DNA of 45,696 bases from an uncultured Prevotella sp. (lineage in GTDB: Bacteria > Bacteroidota > Bacteroidia > Bacteroidales > Bacteroidaceae). The DNA is taken from positions 1 to 45,696 of the forward strand of contig CAJOGK010000003.1 in NCBI GenBank assembly GCA_905234145.1. Direction: 5' to 3'. Both the position numbers and the translations under genes were made by a program. Shown piece after piece: positions 33,126-45,696 of the stretch; within the stretch, counting starts at the first letter, position 1, and each line of letters opens with the position of its first letter. The notes beneath the pieces were generated by a model that saw only the letters and a program-made list of their open reading frames with translations, did no database searches and had not been told where the DNA came from.

Positions 33126-33163
33126 AAAACTAATCCCCGCTGGCTGGCGGGGATTAGTTTTTT
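33124..33163. terminator. Bidirectional terminator between HTCS and GH13 genes
   Basis: CTAATCCCCGC (33130-33140) pairs with GCGGGGATTAG (33147-33157) around a 6-base loop, flanked by A6 and T6 that extend the stem to 17 bp. It touches the stop codons of both convergent genes. Confidence 0.9.
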
Positions 33164-35093
33164 AGTATTCCAGTATCAGACTCTGTCTGGGTTTCAGTTC
33201 CAGGTTCTTCGACAAGTCGTAGTAGCGGTTTGTCAAGATGTCCTTGGCCTTGCCCGTATTTCCGATGACCTCTGCATAGCGCGTTACGTCCATTGTCGTA
33301 GGCTTTGAGGTGCCGTTCAGAATGGTCAGCACGGTCTTTCCCTTATACTGACGGGCAATTACGTAAATGCCCTGATAGGGGATAAACTGCGTCTGCGTGC
33401 CCTTGATAATCACGTCGTTGCCTTGGCGCCAGTGCAGCAGTCTGCTGGTCCATTGGAACATCGCCTGCTCGGCCTTCGTTCTGCCCTCTTTCGTAAAGGC
33501 GTTGTGTTCGTCGCCCGGGAATCCACCAGGGAAGTCCTTACGCACGTTACCGTCCGTCACAGCCTTCGTGCCGTTCATCAGAATCTCCGTACCATAATAC
33601 AGTTGCGGAATACGGTTTACAGTCAGTAGCAGGGCCATGGCCTGCTTCAATGCCATCGTGTCGCAGCCCTCACCCAGAAATCGGTCTGTATCGTGGTTCT
33701 CGATAAAGGCCATTACGCTCGATGGGTTGGGGTAGAGGTAGTCGTACACAAACGAGCCGTAGAGCCTGTTCAGTCCGTTCCACCAAGCATCCGTCTCTTC
33801 ATTCTTCGCCTGGTTCAGCTTATCGAAGAACGAGAAGTCCATCACCGTCTTCAGGTAACTGTCTTGCTTGGCCAGCTTAGAGCCTTTCTGCCATGTAGCC
33901 GTGTAGGCAGGCTCTGTTACCCAAGTCTCGCCCACGGTGTTAAAGTTAGGATATTCCTCGTCGAGCTCCTTCATCCACTGAGCCATGCCGTCGGCATAGG
34001 CATAAGGATAGGTATCCATGCGGATGCCGTCGATGCCTACGGTCTCAATCCACCAGATAGAGTTCTGAATCAGATAGCGCATCAGGTGTGGGTTGTGCTG
34101 GTTCAGGTCGGGCATAGAGGGCACAAACCAGCCCTCTGTCGTCTCTTTCATATCGAATTTCGAGGCGTAGGGGTCTACCACTGGAGTTAGTTTGTAGCTC
34201 GTCTGCAGGTAAGCTGACTTAGCAGGCTCCGAACCGTCTGCATTGGCAGTAAAGCCAGTGATGGGGTCGCGTCCCGATGCCTTTTCTGTCAACCACTCTG
34301 GGGTGTTCAGCCAGTCCTTTGTAGGCATGTCCTGCGTCCAAGGGTGCTCAAAGCCGCTGTGATTGAAAATCATATCCATCACCACCTTCAGACCCTTGGC
34401 GTGCGCCTCGTCGCAGAGTCGCTTATAGTCTTCGTTAGTGCCAAAGCGAGGGTCTACCTTATAATAATTAGTCGTCGCATAGCCGTGATAGGTCGAGAAA
34501 CCGTTTGCTTGGTCTGGCGAGTCGTTCTCCAGCACGGGGGTAAACCAGAGAGCAGTCACGCCCAGCTCCTTAAAGTAGTCCAGATGCTCGCGAATACCGT
34601 TCAGGTCACCGCCATGCCTTAGCGATGGTTTAGAGCGGTCTTCCACGTACGCGCGCATACCTTTTATTTGTTTAGGATGGTTCGCGCCCTGCGCAAAGCG
34701 ATCGGGCATCAACATGTAGAGCACGTCGGCATTGGTAAATCCCATCCGCTTGTCGCCGCTCATCTCGCGCTGTTTCAGCTGATAATTCACTTTCGTCTTG
34801 CCGAAGTTAAGCGTCATCGTTCCTGGTTGCGCATCTTTCAGATTCATGTAAATTAGCAGATAGTTGGGCGAGTCGAGGCGCACCAGGCTGTCGATCTTTG
34901 CCCCGGGATAATCGGTGGTTACGCTCTCAATGTCGCGAATGCCCTTGCCATACACCATCAACTGTACTGTAGGATTCTTCATCCCTACATACCAGTCGGT
35001 AGGCTCAATTTGGTCAATCACGATTTTCTTAGCTGCACTCATTGTCATCACGTTTGCCATCAGGATGGCGGTAATTAATAAAATTCGTCGCAT
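33162..35093 (-). CDS. GH13 alpha-amylase/neopullulanase, SusA-like, secreted
   Basis: The 643-residue protein has a signal peptide (ends MSAA), an N-terminal cyclomaltodextrinase-type domain (about 20-115), and a GH13 barrel with nucleophile Asp360 (GIRMDTYPY), acid Glu389 (VGETWV) and Asp468 (ENHDTDRF), then a short C-terminal sandwich. This is the layout of periplasmic SusA of Bacteroides starch systems, which cuts malto-oligosaccharides and pullulan. It has its own promoter and is separated from the malQ operon by a 500-base gap holding a decayed gene. No susC, susD or susR is in the window. Confidence 0.9.
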   Translation of the reverse strand: MRRILLITAILMANVMTMSAAKKIVIDQIEPTDWYVGMKNPTVQLMVYGKGIRDIESVTTDYPGAKIDSLVRLDSPNYLLIYMNLKDAQPGTMTLNFGKTKVNYQLKQREMSGDKRMGFTNADVLYMLMPDRFAQGANHPKQIKGMRAYVEDRSKPSLRHGGDLNGIREHLDYFKELGVTALWFTPVLENDSPDQANGFSTYHGYATTNYYKVDPRFGTNEDYKRLCDEAHAKGLKVVMDMIFNHSGFEHPWTQDMPTKDWLNTPEWLTEKASGRDPITGFTANADGSEPAKSAYLQTSYKLTPVVDPYASKFDMKETTEGWFVPSMPDLNQHNPHLMRYLIQNSIWWIETVGIDGIRMDTYPYAYADGMAQWMKELDEEYPNFNTVGETWVTEPAYTATWQKGSKLAKQDSYLKTVMDFSFFDKLNQAKNEETDAWWNGLNRLYGSFVYDYLYPNPSSVMAFIENHDTDRFLGEGCDTMALKQAMALLLTVNRIPQLYYGTEILMNGTKAVTDGNVRKDFPGGFPGDEHNAFTKEGRTKAEQAMFQWTSRLLHWRQGNDVIIKGTQTQFIPYQGIYVIARQYKGKTVLTILNGTSKPTTMDVTRYAEVIGNTGKAKDILTNRYYDLSKNLELKPRQSLILEY

Positions 35094-35120
35094 AGTTGTT
35101 TATTTAGTTGTTCTTTTGTG

Positions 35121-35128
35121 CAAATATA
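35121..35128 (-). promoter_or_regulatory. -7 box of the SusA-like gene
   Basis: TATATTTG (minus), 27 bases before ATG 35093. There is no clear -33 TTG. Confidence 0.6.
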
Positions 35129-35225
35129 GACATTTTCTCTATACGTGGTTCTTATTTACCTCTTAATAATAAATATAACCTAGTTAAAACGTTTGCACAA
35201 CTCCACACTTTTGGAAAATGCAAAT

Positions 35226-35249
35226 GTTATAGTGTTATAGCGTTATAGC
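35226..35249. repeat. Three tandem octamers GTTATAGY
   Basis: GTTATAGT, GTTATAGC and GTTATAGC directly adjoining in a non-coding gap. Confidence 0.8.
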
Positions 35250-35335
35250 GTCGAACAATGTCAAAATCGATTTAAGTTATATTTCTTTACTTTTTGTTGG
35301 TAGGTGATGATTGTAATGACCTCGACCGTTAAATG

Positions 35336-35385
35336 AAAAATTGCTAGATTTAAATCTAGCAATTTCAAGCATTAATTCTAGCAAA
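35336..35385. repeat. 28-bp perfect palindrome plus a third half-site
   Basis: AAATTGCTAGATTT and its exact reverse complement meet at 35351/35352 (35338-35365). A further TCTAGCAA lies at 35378-35385. On the minus strand the palindrome is followed by TTTTT, so it could end the malQ-proB transcript, though the stem is AT-rich. Confidence 0.7.
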
Positions 35386-35474
35386 GTTTTCTATTAATAC
35401 CCAACATCTTGCCTATATAAAGCAACAAGAGGCTGTGAACAAAATTCTTGACGTATCGCAGTGGGGATATGTCC

Positions 35475-35590
35475 CTACAACACACTATTCTTGGTGGTGT
35501 CGACACCACTTCCTTTTAAAATTTTCATCAGGCCTGCAGGCTCGTAGCAGCCATCATCGCGACTGCAACCGTCATCAAATATTTTTTCAT
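35475..35590 (-). pseudogene. Decayed small secreted-protein gene (signal peptide remnant)
   Basis: ATG 35590 opens a perfect signal peptide, MKKYLMTVAVAMMAATSLQA, followed at once by TGA. A second frame overlapping that stop reads on as LMKILKGSGVDTTKNSVL to TAG 35475. Joined, the two pieces look like the start of a small secreted Bacteroidetes protein, in the style of DUF4923 proteins with an LKGxG stretch after the signal peptide; nothing of the body remains. It starts 5 bases after the proB stop, so it was probably an operon member. A 16-bp palindrome (35494-35509, half GTGGTGTC) lies in it. The family guess is weak. Confidence 0.5.
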
Positions 35591-35595
35591 GGATG

Positions 35596-36372
35596 CTATT
35601 TCGTTCGTGGTAGGAACTCGGTATGTACCGTTTCGTCTGGTCTTTCGATGAGATCGGGGAGAATGTTTGCCCGCTCGCCATTGGCGATGATCACTCGGAT
35701 ACCTGCCTGTGCAACCTTACTGGCTGTGGTGTATTTTGAGTGCATACCACCACGCCCGAAGGCGCTCTTCTCGGGTTGGATATACTCGGAGAGGTCGCGA
35801 CCTGGTTCTACTTTCGCAATGAGCTTTGCCTCCGGATCATCGGGATGGCGGTCGAAGATACCGTCGATATTCGAGAGGAGTATTAGCGTATCAGCGTCCA
35901 TCATCTGGGCGATGAGACCAGAGAGCTCATCGTTATCGGTAAACATCAGCTCGGTGACTGATACCGTGTCGTTCTCATTCACAATGGGAAGTACACCGTT
36001 TTCGAGCATCACCTTCATACAGGCCTGCTGGTTACGGTACTGCTCACCGGGCTTGAAGTTTTCTTTCTGTGTAAGTACCTGACCTACATGAATGCCGAAC
36101 TCGCGGAAGAATTCGTAATAGAGGCCAATGAGTTTTACCTGACCGATGGCAGAGAAGAGCTGACGTTGCTCTACAGAATCGAGCGTATGGTCGACCTTCA
36201 GCTCGCTTCGTCCGCAAGCCACGGCACCTGACGAGACGAGAATCACCTCGACATCGTGCTGCCTGAGCCAGGCAATCTGATCGGAGATAGCCGACACGCG
36301 TGTAACATCCAGTTTCCTGTCTGAGCGCGTCAGCACATTGGATCCGACTTTGATTACTATTCTGCGTTTCAT
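35596..36372 (-). CDS. proB: Glutamate 5-kinase (gamma-glutamyl kinase)
   Basis: The 258-residue protein is an amino-acid kinase fold enzyme that phosphorylates glutamate in the first step of proline synthesis in the cytoplasm. It shows IVIKVGSNVLT at the start, ILVSSGAVACGR, PIVNENDTVSV, FTDNDELSGLIA and the Lys-rich GRGGMHSKYTTASKVA region. It lacks the C-terminal PUA domain of longer ProB proteins, which is usual for short forms. It follows the pullulanase by 21 bases and so appears to be in the starch operon, with no proA beside it. The function is sure; the reason for this location is unknown. Confidence 0.93.
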   Translation of the reverse strand: MKRRIVIKVGSNVLTRSDRKLDVTRVSAISDQIAWLRQHDVEVILVSSGAVACGRSELKVDHTLDSVEQRQLFSAIGQVKLIGLYYEFFREFGIHVGQVLTQKENFKPGEQYRNQQACMKVMLENGVLPIVNENDTVSVTELMFTDNDELSGLIAQMMDADTLILLSNIDGIFDRHPDDPEAKLIAKVEPGRDLSEYIQPEKSAFGRGGMHSKYTTASKVAQAGIRVIIANGERANILPDLIERPDETVHTEFLPRTK

Positions 36373-36393
36373 TTCACTTTTCTTGGTTTACTT

Positions 36394-38364
36394 TTAGTTT
36401 TTAAGGATGAGGGCGGATTGGGCATCGACGAGGGCCTTTGAGCCTTTGAGTGTGCCGAGGCCTTGCTCGTTGATAACCCCGTCGCAGCATACGATGGTAT
36501 AGTTGCCCTCGGGGATGGCTACCTCGGTATCGGCCTTGTTGGCATTGAGGATAACGATGATGTCGCGCCAATCATCGCGCCCAGCATAGTTCTTAAGGCG
36601 ATAGGCCACCGTACCTTCTGGGGAATCGAGGAATTCGAGGTGCTTGCGTACCAGGTCGGCATTGCCCAAGCGGAAAGCTGGATGGTGCTGGCGAAGCGCA
36701 ATCAGATTCTTGTAATACTCGAATACCTGCGGATAGCGGTCTTTGTTGCTCCATTCGAGCTGGTTGATGCTGTCGGGCGATTCGAAGCTGTTGTGAACGC
36801 CTTTCTTGTCGCGCAGGAGCTCTTCGCCACTAAGCATAAAGGGAACGCCTTGGGAGGTAAAGACTGCGGTTTGAGCCAAGAGGTCGAGACGGATGAGCTC
36901 ATCCGTCTGGATACCAGGAACAGAGGCTTTCAGGCGGTCGACGAGGCACATATCATCGTGACAACTCACGTAGCTGATCATCTGGGTAGGTTCGAGGGCC
37001 CAAGGCTGCTTGCTGTAGTTTACCTTCTGCATGTCGACTTGGGGATGCTGGATGGCACCAGCGATGCCGTACTTCAGCGACTCTGTTTCTTTCTGAATAC
37101 CAAGCCAACCAGCCATCGTATCGTCGGAGAAGGGACCACGGAGGGCATCGCGAATCTCATCGCTAAAGGCTGCGATACCGGGCATCTGAGGGATATTGGC
37201 CTTCATGCCAAGCTTTTCCTGCGGATAGGCGCACGTACCTGCACTCCAACCCTCACCATAGATAAAAATGGTTGGATCGATGGTGTCGACCATCTGTCGA
37301 ATCTGGTTCATCGTCTCGATATCGTGAATACCCATCAGGTCGAAACGGAAACCATCGATATGGTATTCTTCAATCCAGTATTTTACGCTCTCAAGCATGA
37401 ACTTGCGCATCATGGGCTTGTCGGAGGCGGTTTCGTTGCCGCAACCCGAACCGTTGCTGTATGCGCCATCTGCTGTCTTGCGGTAGAAATAGTCGGGATA
37501 GGTAAGCTGGAAGTTGGAGTGATCGATGTCGTAGGTATGGTTATACACCACGTCGAGAATCACACGGATACCCGCATCGTGGAGCGCCTTTACCATCTGT
37601 TTAAACTCACGGATACGCACCTCGGGATCGTAAGGATCGGTGGAATAGCTTCCCTCGGGCATGTTGTAGTTCACGGGGTCGTAACCCCAGTTATACTGAG
37701 GCGAGAAGTCCTGACGGGCAGGGGTGACGCCCTCGGGCAACGATTCGTATGCATGCTCGTAATATAGGTCGGGGTCGATGCGCGTCTCGTCGACTGAACC
37801 ATAGTCGTAGCTAGGCAGAATATGGATGGCATTCACCCCCAGCGACTTCAGATGGTCGATGGCCCAAGGCTCTGTCAGTGCGAGGAACTTACCTGGATTC
37901 TCTGCATCCTTGCGGGCGATGGAGAAATCGCGATGGTGCATCTCGTAGATGACGAGATCTGCAGGCGACTTCACCACTGGGCGCTGATCACAGCACCAGT
38001 GCTCGGGATTGGTCTTGGCCATGTCGATGATGGCGCCACGCTTGCCATTTACACCTACAGCCTTAGCGAACACACCAGGGCACTCGCCATTACCGATGTC
38101 GAAGGTATAAAACTTGCCCATCAGGTCGCCCTTTACCGTAGCGGTCCAGAGCTCGTCGCCAGTGCGCGTCATCTTGATGGTCTTCTGCGCCTTGCCTCCT
38201 AAACCCTCCTGATAGATACGTACGGTTACTTTTTGGGCATCGTTGGGCGCAAAGAGTGCAAACTGGGTTTTCTGAGGCGTGTAGTTTACCTCCTGAAAAG
38301 GCTGTGCTGTCACCTTTGGGGGAAACAGCAAAGCCCATAAACTTGCGAATATCAATTTCTTCAT
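36394..38364 (-). CDS. pulA: Type I pullulanase, GH13, secreted
   Basis: ATG 38364 is chosen (656 residues), 4 bases after the GH97 stop; the frame extends upstream only to a TTG inside the GH97 end. A signal peptide (ends KVTAQ) is followed by a CBM48 domain (about 30-120) and the barrel. The type I pullulanase signature YNWGYDP is present, with nucleophile Asp342 (FRFDLMG), acid Glu371 (GEGWSAG) and Asp470 (CHDDM). It debranches alpha-1,6 links in pullulan and amylopectin. Unlike many homologs it has no lipobox, so it is probably periplasmic. Confidence 0.93.
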   Translation of the reverse strand: MKKLIFASLWALLFPPKVTAQPFQEVNYTPQKTQFALFAPNDAQKVTVRIYQEGLGGKAQKTIKMTRTGDELWTATVKGDLMGKFYTFDIGNGECPGVFAKAVGVNGKRGAIIDMAKTNPEHWCCDQRPVVKSPADLVIYEMHHRDFSIARKDAENPGKFLALTEPWAIDHLKSLGVNAIHILPSYDYGSVDETRIDPDLYYEHAYESLPEGVTPARQDFSPQYNWGYDPVNYNMPEGSYSTDPYDPEVRIREFKQMVKALHDAGIRVILDVVYNHTYDIDHSNFQLTYPDYFYRKTADGAYSNGSGCGNETASDKPMMRKFMLESVKYWIEEYHIDGFRFDLMGIHDIETMNQIRQMVDTIDPTIFIYGEGWSAGTCAYPQEKLGMKANIPQMPGIAAFSDEIRDALRGPFSDDTMAGWLGIQKETESLKYGIAGAIQHPQVDMQKVNYSKQPWALEPTQMISYVSCHDDMCLVDRLKASVPGIQTDELIRLDLLAQTAVFTSQGVPFMLSGEELLRDKKGVHNSFESPDSINQLEWSNKDRYPQVFEYYKNLIALRQHHPAFRLGNADLVRKHLEFLDSPEGTVAYRLKNYAGRDDWRDIIVILNANKADTEVAIPEGNYTIVCCDGVINEQGLGTLKGSKALVDAQSALILKN

Positions 38365-38368
38365 TGTT

Positions 38369-43344
<4,976 letters not shown>

Positions 43345-43370
43345 AAGCAATAGTTGTTAGTTATTTTTGG

Positions 43371-43378
43371 CAAATATA
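43371..43378 (-). promoter_or_regulatory. -7 box of the malQ operon
   Basis: TATATTTG (minus), 26 bases before ATG 43344. Its -33 region falls inside the rnr terminator stem. Confidence 0.6.
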
Positions 43379-43383
43379 CGAAT

Positions 43384-43420
43384 AAAAATAATAGGCTCGC
43401 ATGCTTGCAAGCCTGTTATT
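43384..43420 (-). terminator. Terminator of rnr
   Basis: Minus strand: AATAACAGGCT (43420-43410), 12-base loop, AGCCTATTATT (43397-43387), then T-rich sequence. The 11-bp stem has one mismatch. It lies 28 bases after the rnr stop. Confidence 0.65.
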
Positions 43421-43448
43421 GTCATTCTTTGGGTGCAATCGTTTGCAT

Positions 43449-45644
43449 CTAATCTGCCAGTGTGAAGTCGAGTTGCTTGCGCTCGAGATTGGCGCGCGCC
43501 ACCTTGATGCGGATAGGATCACCCAACTGATATTTTGTGTGATGGCGTCGACCAACGATCATGTAATTCTTCTCGTCGAAGTCGTAGTAATCATCGCCAA
43601 GGTCGCGAATCGGAATCATGCCCTCGCAGTGGTTCTCGTCTATCTGGGCATAGATACCGTATGACTGGATGCCACTGATATGAGCGTCGTAGGTATTGCC
43701 AATCTTGTCCTCCATAAACTCCACCATCTTGTATTTGATAGAGTCGCGCTCTGCGTTCTGTGAAATCTGTTCCATGTCGGAGCAGTGCTCACACAGTTCT
43801 TCATATTTTTCCTTATTGGCAGAGCGTGCGCCCTCCTGATACTTGGTAAGCAGACGATGCACCATCGTATCGGGATAGCGACGGATAGGCGAGGTGAAGT
43901 GGGTGTAGTAATCAAAGGCCAGACCATAGTGGCCGATGTTGTGAACACTGTATTTTGCCTTCATCATTGCTCTGAGGGCTACCGTTTCGATGGCATTCTG
44001 CTCGCGCGTGCCCTCTGCCTCTGTCATCAGGGCATTCAGCGACTTGGTGATAGCCCCCTTGGTACCACTGGTTTTTACCTTATAGCCGAACTTAGCCACA
44101 AACTCGCGCAGATTTTCCAGTTTCTGGGGGTCGGGTTGGTCGTGAATACGATAGGGGAGCGTCTTGGCTTTCACGCCCTTCTTTACTTTTCCTATCGATT
44201 CAGCTACTGTCTTATTGGCTAGCAGCATAAACTCCTCGATGAGTTTGTTGGCATCCTTCGATACTTTGAAATAAGCCTTGATGGGCTTGCCTTTCTCGTC
44301 GATGTCGAAGTGTAATTCCTCGCGATCGAACTTAACAGAGCCGTTCTTAAAGCGTGCAGCTCTCAGTTTCTTTGCGAGGGCATCGAGTTTAATTAGTTCT
44401 GCTGCATTCTCGCCCTTATATGGATTCTTCTTGGTAGCAGGGGGTGCAGGCTCGCCTGTACCGTCCTTTACACCATTGTCTTCGAGGATTTGCTGTACCT
44501 CTTCGTAGGCATAACGACGATTGCTCTTGATGACGGTATGTGCCAAGTGCCACTTCTTTATGTTGGCTTCATCGTCCATTTGGAAAATCACACTGTAACA
44601 GAGCTTTTCCTCGTCAGGGCGCAACGAACAGATAAAGTTGCACAAGCGCTCTGGCAACATGGGGATGGTGCGATCTACAAGATAGATACTCGTGGCGCGC
44701 TTTACAGCTTCCTTGTCGATAACTGAGCCCTCTTTTACGTAATGGCTCACGTCTGCGATATGCACACCTACCTCCCAAAGCCCACTATCGAGTTTACGGA
44801 TAGAAAGGGCATCGTCGAAGTCCTTCGCATCCTTGGGGTCGATGGTACAGGTAAACACATCACGGAAGTCCTCGCGCCTGGCGATTTCCTCGGGGGTGAT
44901 GGTGGCATCGATTTTCTCTGCTGCTTCCTCTACGTTCTTGGGGTATTTATAGGGGAGGTTATACTGTGCCAGGATGGCGTGCATCTCAGCATTGTTCTCA
45001 CCCGTCTTACCCAGAATATCGATCACCTCACCAATGATGTTCTTGTGGTCTGCATCAGGCCACTGAACGACACGAACCACTGCCTTATCATCAGACTTTC
45101 CACCCTTCAGCTTGCGCTTAGGGATAATGATATCGTGCACGAAGGTAGGGTCTTGGGTAACGAGGAAGGCCCAATCCTTATCTACCCTCAGTTTACCTAC
45201 GATGGTGTCGTGGGCGCGTTTGACGATCTCAATCACCATCGCCTCTTTGATGTGCTTGTCTCTTCGGGCCATATACGATACTTTCACTCTGTCGCCATCC
45301 ATTGCCGACATTGAGTTGCGCTCTGCTACAAACACAGGCGTACCACCGTCATCGGGTAAAAATGAGTTGCGACCAGAAGCCTTTCTGCGGAAAATACCCT
45401 CCTGCACCTGCGTTTTCAGGTTCAGGCGATAAGAGGTGTCGCTTACTTTCGAGAGAAAATCATCCCATGCCATCTCCTCCATCACGTCGATGGCGAGCAT
45501 CTTCAGGGGATGTGTATCAAGCTTGAGTGCTTTAAAAATCTGCTTAAACGAGAACGTCTCGTTCGGGTTGTGCTGGAACAGGTTTTGTAAAAGTTCACTT
45601 ACCTGATTCTTTCCCAGCCTTTTCCCACCTTTCTTCTTTCCCAT
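43449..45644 (-). CDS. rnr: Ribonuclease R (RNB-family 3'-5' exoribonuclease)
   Basis: ATG 45644 is chosen (731 residues, MGKKKGGKRLGKN); the frame stays open through the promoter to the window edge. An N-terminal winged-helix and cold-shock domains come first. The RNB domain has the metal-binding signature FTCTIDPKDAKDFDDALS, here with TIDPKDAKDFDDA around 44830-44860, and VHIADVSHYV. A C-terminal S1 domain (ISGIQSYGIYAQI) completes the RNase R layout. It degrades structured RNA from the 3' end in the cytoplasm. It is a housekeeping gene unrelated to the sugar genes. Confidence 0.95.
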   Translation of the reverse strand: MGKKKGGKRLGKNQVSELLQNLFQHNPNETFSFKQIFKALKLDTHPLKMLAIDVMEEMAWDDFLSKVSDTSYRLNLKTQVQEGIFRRKASGRNSFLPDDGGTPVFVAERNSMSAMDGDRVKVSYMARRDKHIKEAMVIEIVKRAHDTIVGKLRVDKDWAFLVTQDPTFVHDIIIPKRKLKGGKSDDKAVVRVVQWPDADHKNIIGEVIDILGKTGENNAEMHAILAQYNLPYKYPKNVEEAAEKIDATITPEEIARREDFRDVFTCTIDPKDAKDFDDALSIRKLDSGLWEVGVHIADVSHYVKEGSVIDKEAVKRATSIYLVDRTIPMLPERLCNFICSLRPDEEKLCYSVIFQMDDEANIKKWHLAHTVIKSNRRYAYEEVQQILEDNGVKDGTGEPAPPATKKNPYKGENAAELIKLDALAKKLRAARFKNGSVKFDREELHFDIDEKGKPIKAYFKVSKDANKLIEEFMLLANKTVAESIGKVKKGVKAKTLPYRIHDQPDPQKLENLREFVAKFGYKVKTSGTKGAITKSLNALMTEAEGTREQNAIETVALRAMMKAKYSVHNIGHYGLAFDYYTHFTSPIRRYPDTMVHRLLTKYQEGARSANKEKYEELCEHCSDMEQISQNAERDSIKYKMVEFMEDKIGNTYDAHISGIQSYGIYAQIDENHCEGMIPIRDLGDDYYDFDEKNYMIVGRRHHTKYQLGDPIRIKVARANLERKQLDFTLAD

Positions 45645-45670
45645 AGTCTTATAAGCTTTTAAGTTTTTGG

Positions 45671-45678
45671 CAAAGATA
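45671..45678 (-). promoter_or_regulatory. -7 box of rnr
   Basis: TATCTTTG (minus), 26 bases before ATG 45644, which supports that start. The -33 region is at or beyond the window edge. Confidence 0.6.
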
Positions 45679-45696
45679 CGAAAAATTTGATACAAT

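Larger units (their letters stand above)
35094..35474. other. Gene-free gap with repeats
   Basis: No gene is seen here. The gap holds the GH13 promoter box at its left, three phased octamers GTTATAGY (35226-35249), and a 28-bp perfect palindrome (35338-35365). The remainder is AT-rich and unrecognised. Confidence 0.6.

Noticed and set aside
35494..35509. 16-bp palindrome GTGGTGTC/GACACCAC as an operator or terminator
   Set aside because: It lies within the remnant reading frame with no T-tract and no promoter nearby; it may be chance.
36463..37767. A 434-residue open frame on the plus strand
   Set aside because: It is antisense to the pullulanase, shows no domain or promoter, and arises from the codon bias of the real gene.

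Overview
The window looks like a chromosome segment of a xylanolytic gut or rumen Bacteroidales, most probably Prevotella sensu lato (Xylanibacter ruminicola-like). Four things point there: promoters carry the Bacteroidetes -7 box TAnnTTTG just upstream of starts, Shine-Dalgarno sites are absent, a hybrid two-component (HTCS) regulator is present, and the order GH3 xylosidase / GH95 / GH10-CE1 fusion recalls the xyl3A and xyn10D-fae1A cluster described from Prevotella ruminicola 23. No tRNA, rRNA, CRISPR array, transposase or SusC/SusD gene was seen.

Layout. (1) 1-1594, minus: two tandem condensation-like acyltransferase paralogs, the first cut by the window edge and the second frameshifted near its start. 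(2) 1714-2895, plus: a GH3 NagZ-like lipoprotein. (3) 2994-9772, minus: a tight operon GH29 fucosidase > GH2 > LacZ-type GH2. (4) 10102-11379, plus: an OmpA-family protein with a lectin-like domain. (5) 11399-11538, minus: a candidate small RNA. (6) 11710-15199, plus: two GH43 enzymes. (7) 15236-28987, minus: GH115 glucuronidase > GH43 > CE6-CE1 > GH10-CE1, then GH95 and GH3 with their own promoters. (8) 29139-33125, plus: the HTCS regulator, divergent from GH115. (9) 33162-43344, minus: starch enzymes, with a SusA-like GH13 alone and malQ > GH97 > pullulanase > proB > a broken small gene. (10) 43449-45644, minus: RNase R.

How it fits together. The GH115, GH43, CE6-CE1, GH10-CE1 and GH3 enzymes cover backbone cutting, deacetylation, deferuloylation, removal of glucuronic acid and arabinose, and final xylosidase action on glucuronoarabinoxylan. 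The HTCS is the obvious sensor-activator. The strongest new signal is a 16-bp element, TGTnnCAnnTACTTTA on the plus strand, exactly 38 bp upstream of the -7 box of the GH115, GH95 and GH3 promoters. A 10/12 match sits at the same 38-bp spacing before an orphan minus-strand promoter at 11531-11538, which leads to a perfect intrinsic terminator about 125 nt downstream. These promoters lack the -33 TTG seen at three promoters without the element, as expected if an activator replaces it. I read this as the HTCS operator and a regulon that includes a previously unannotated small RNA. This is inference from sequence and can be tested.
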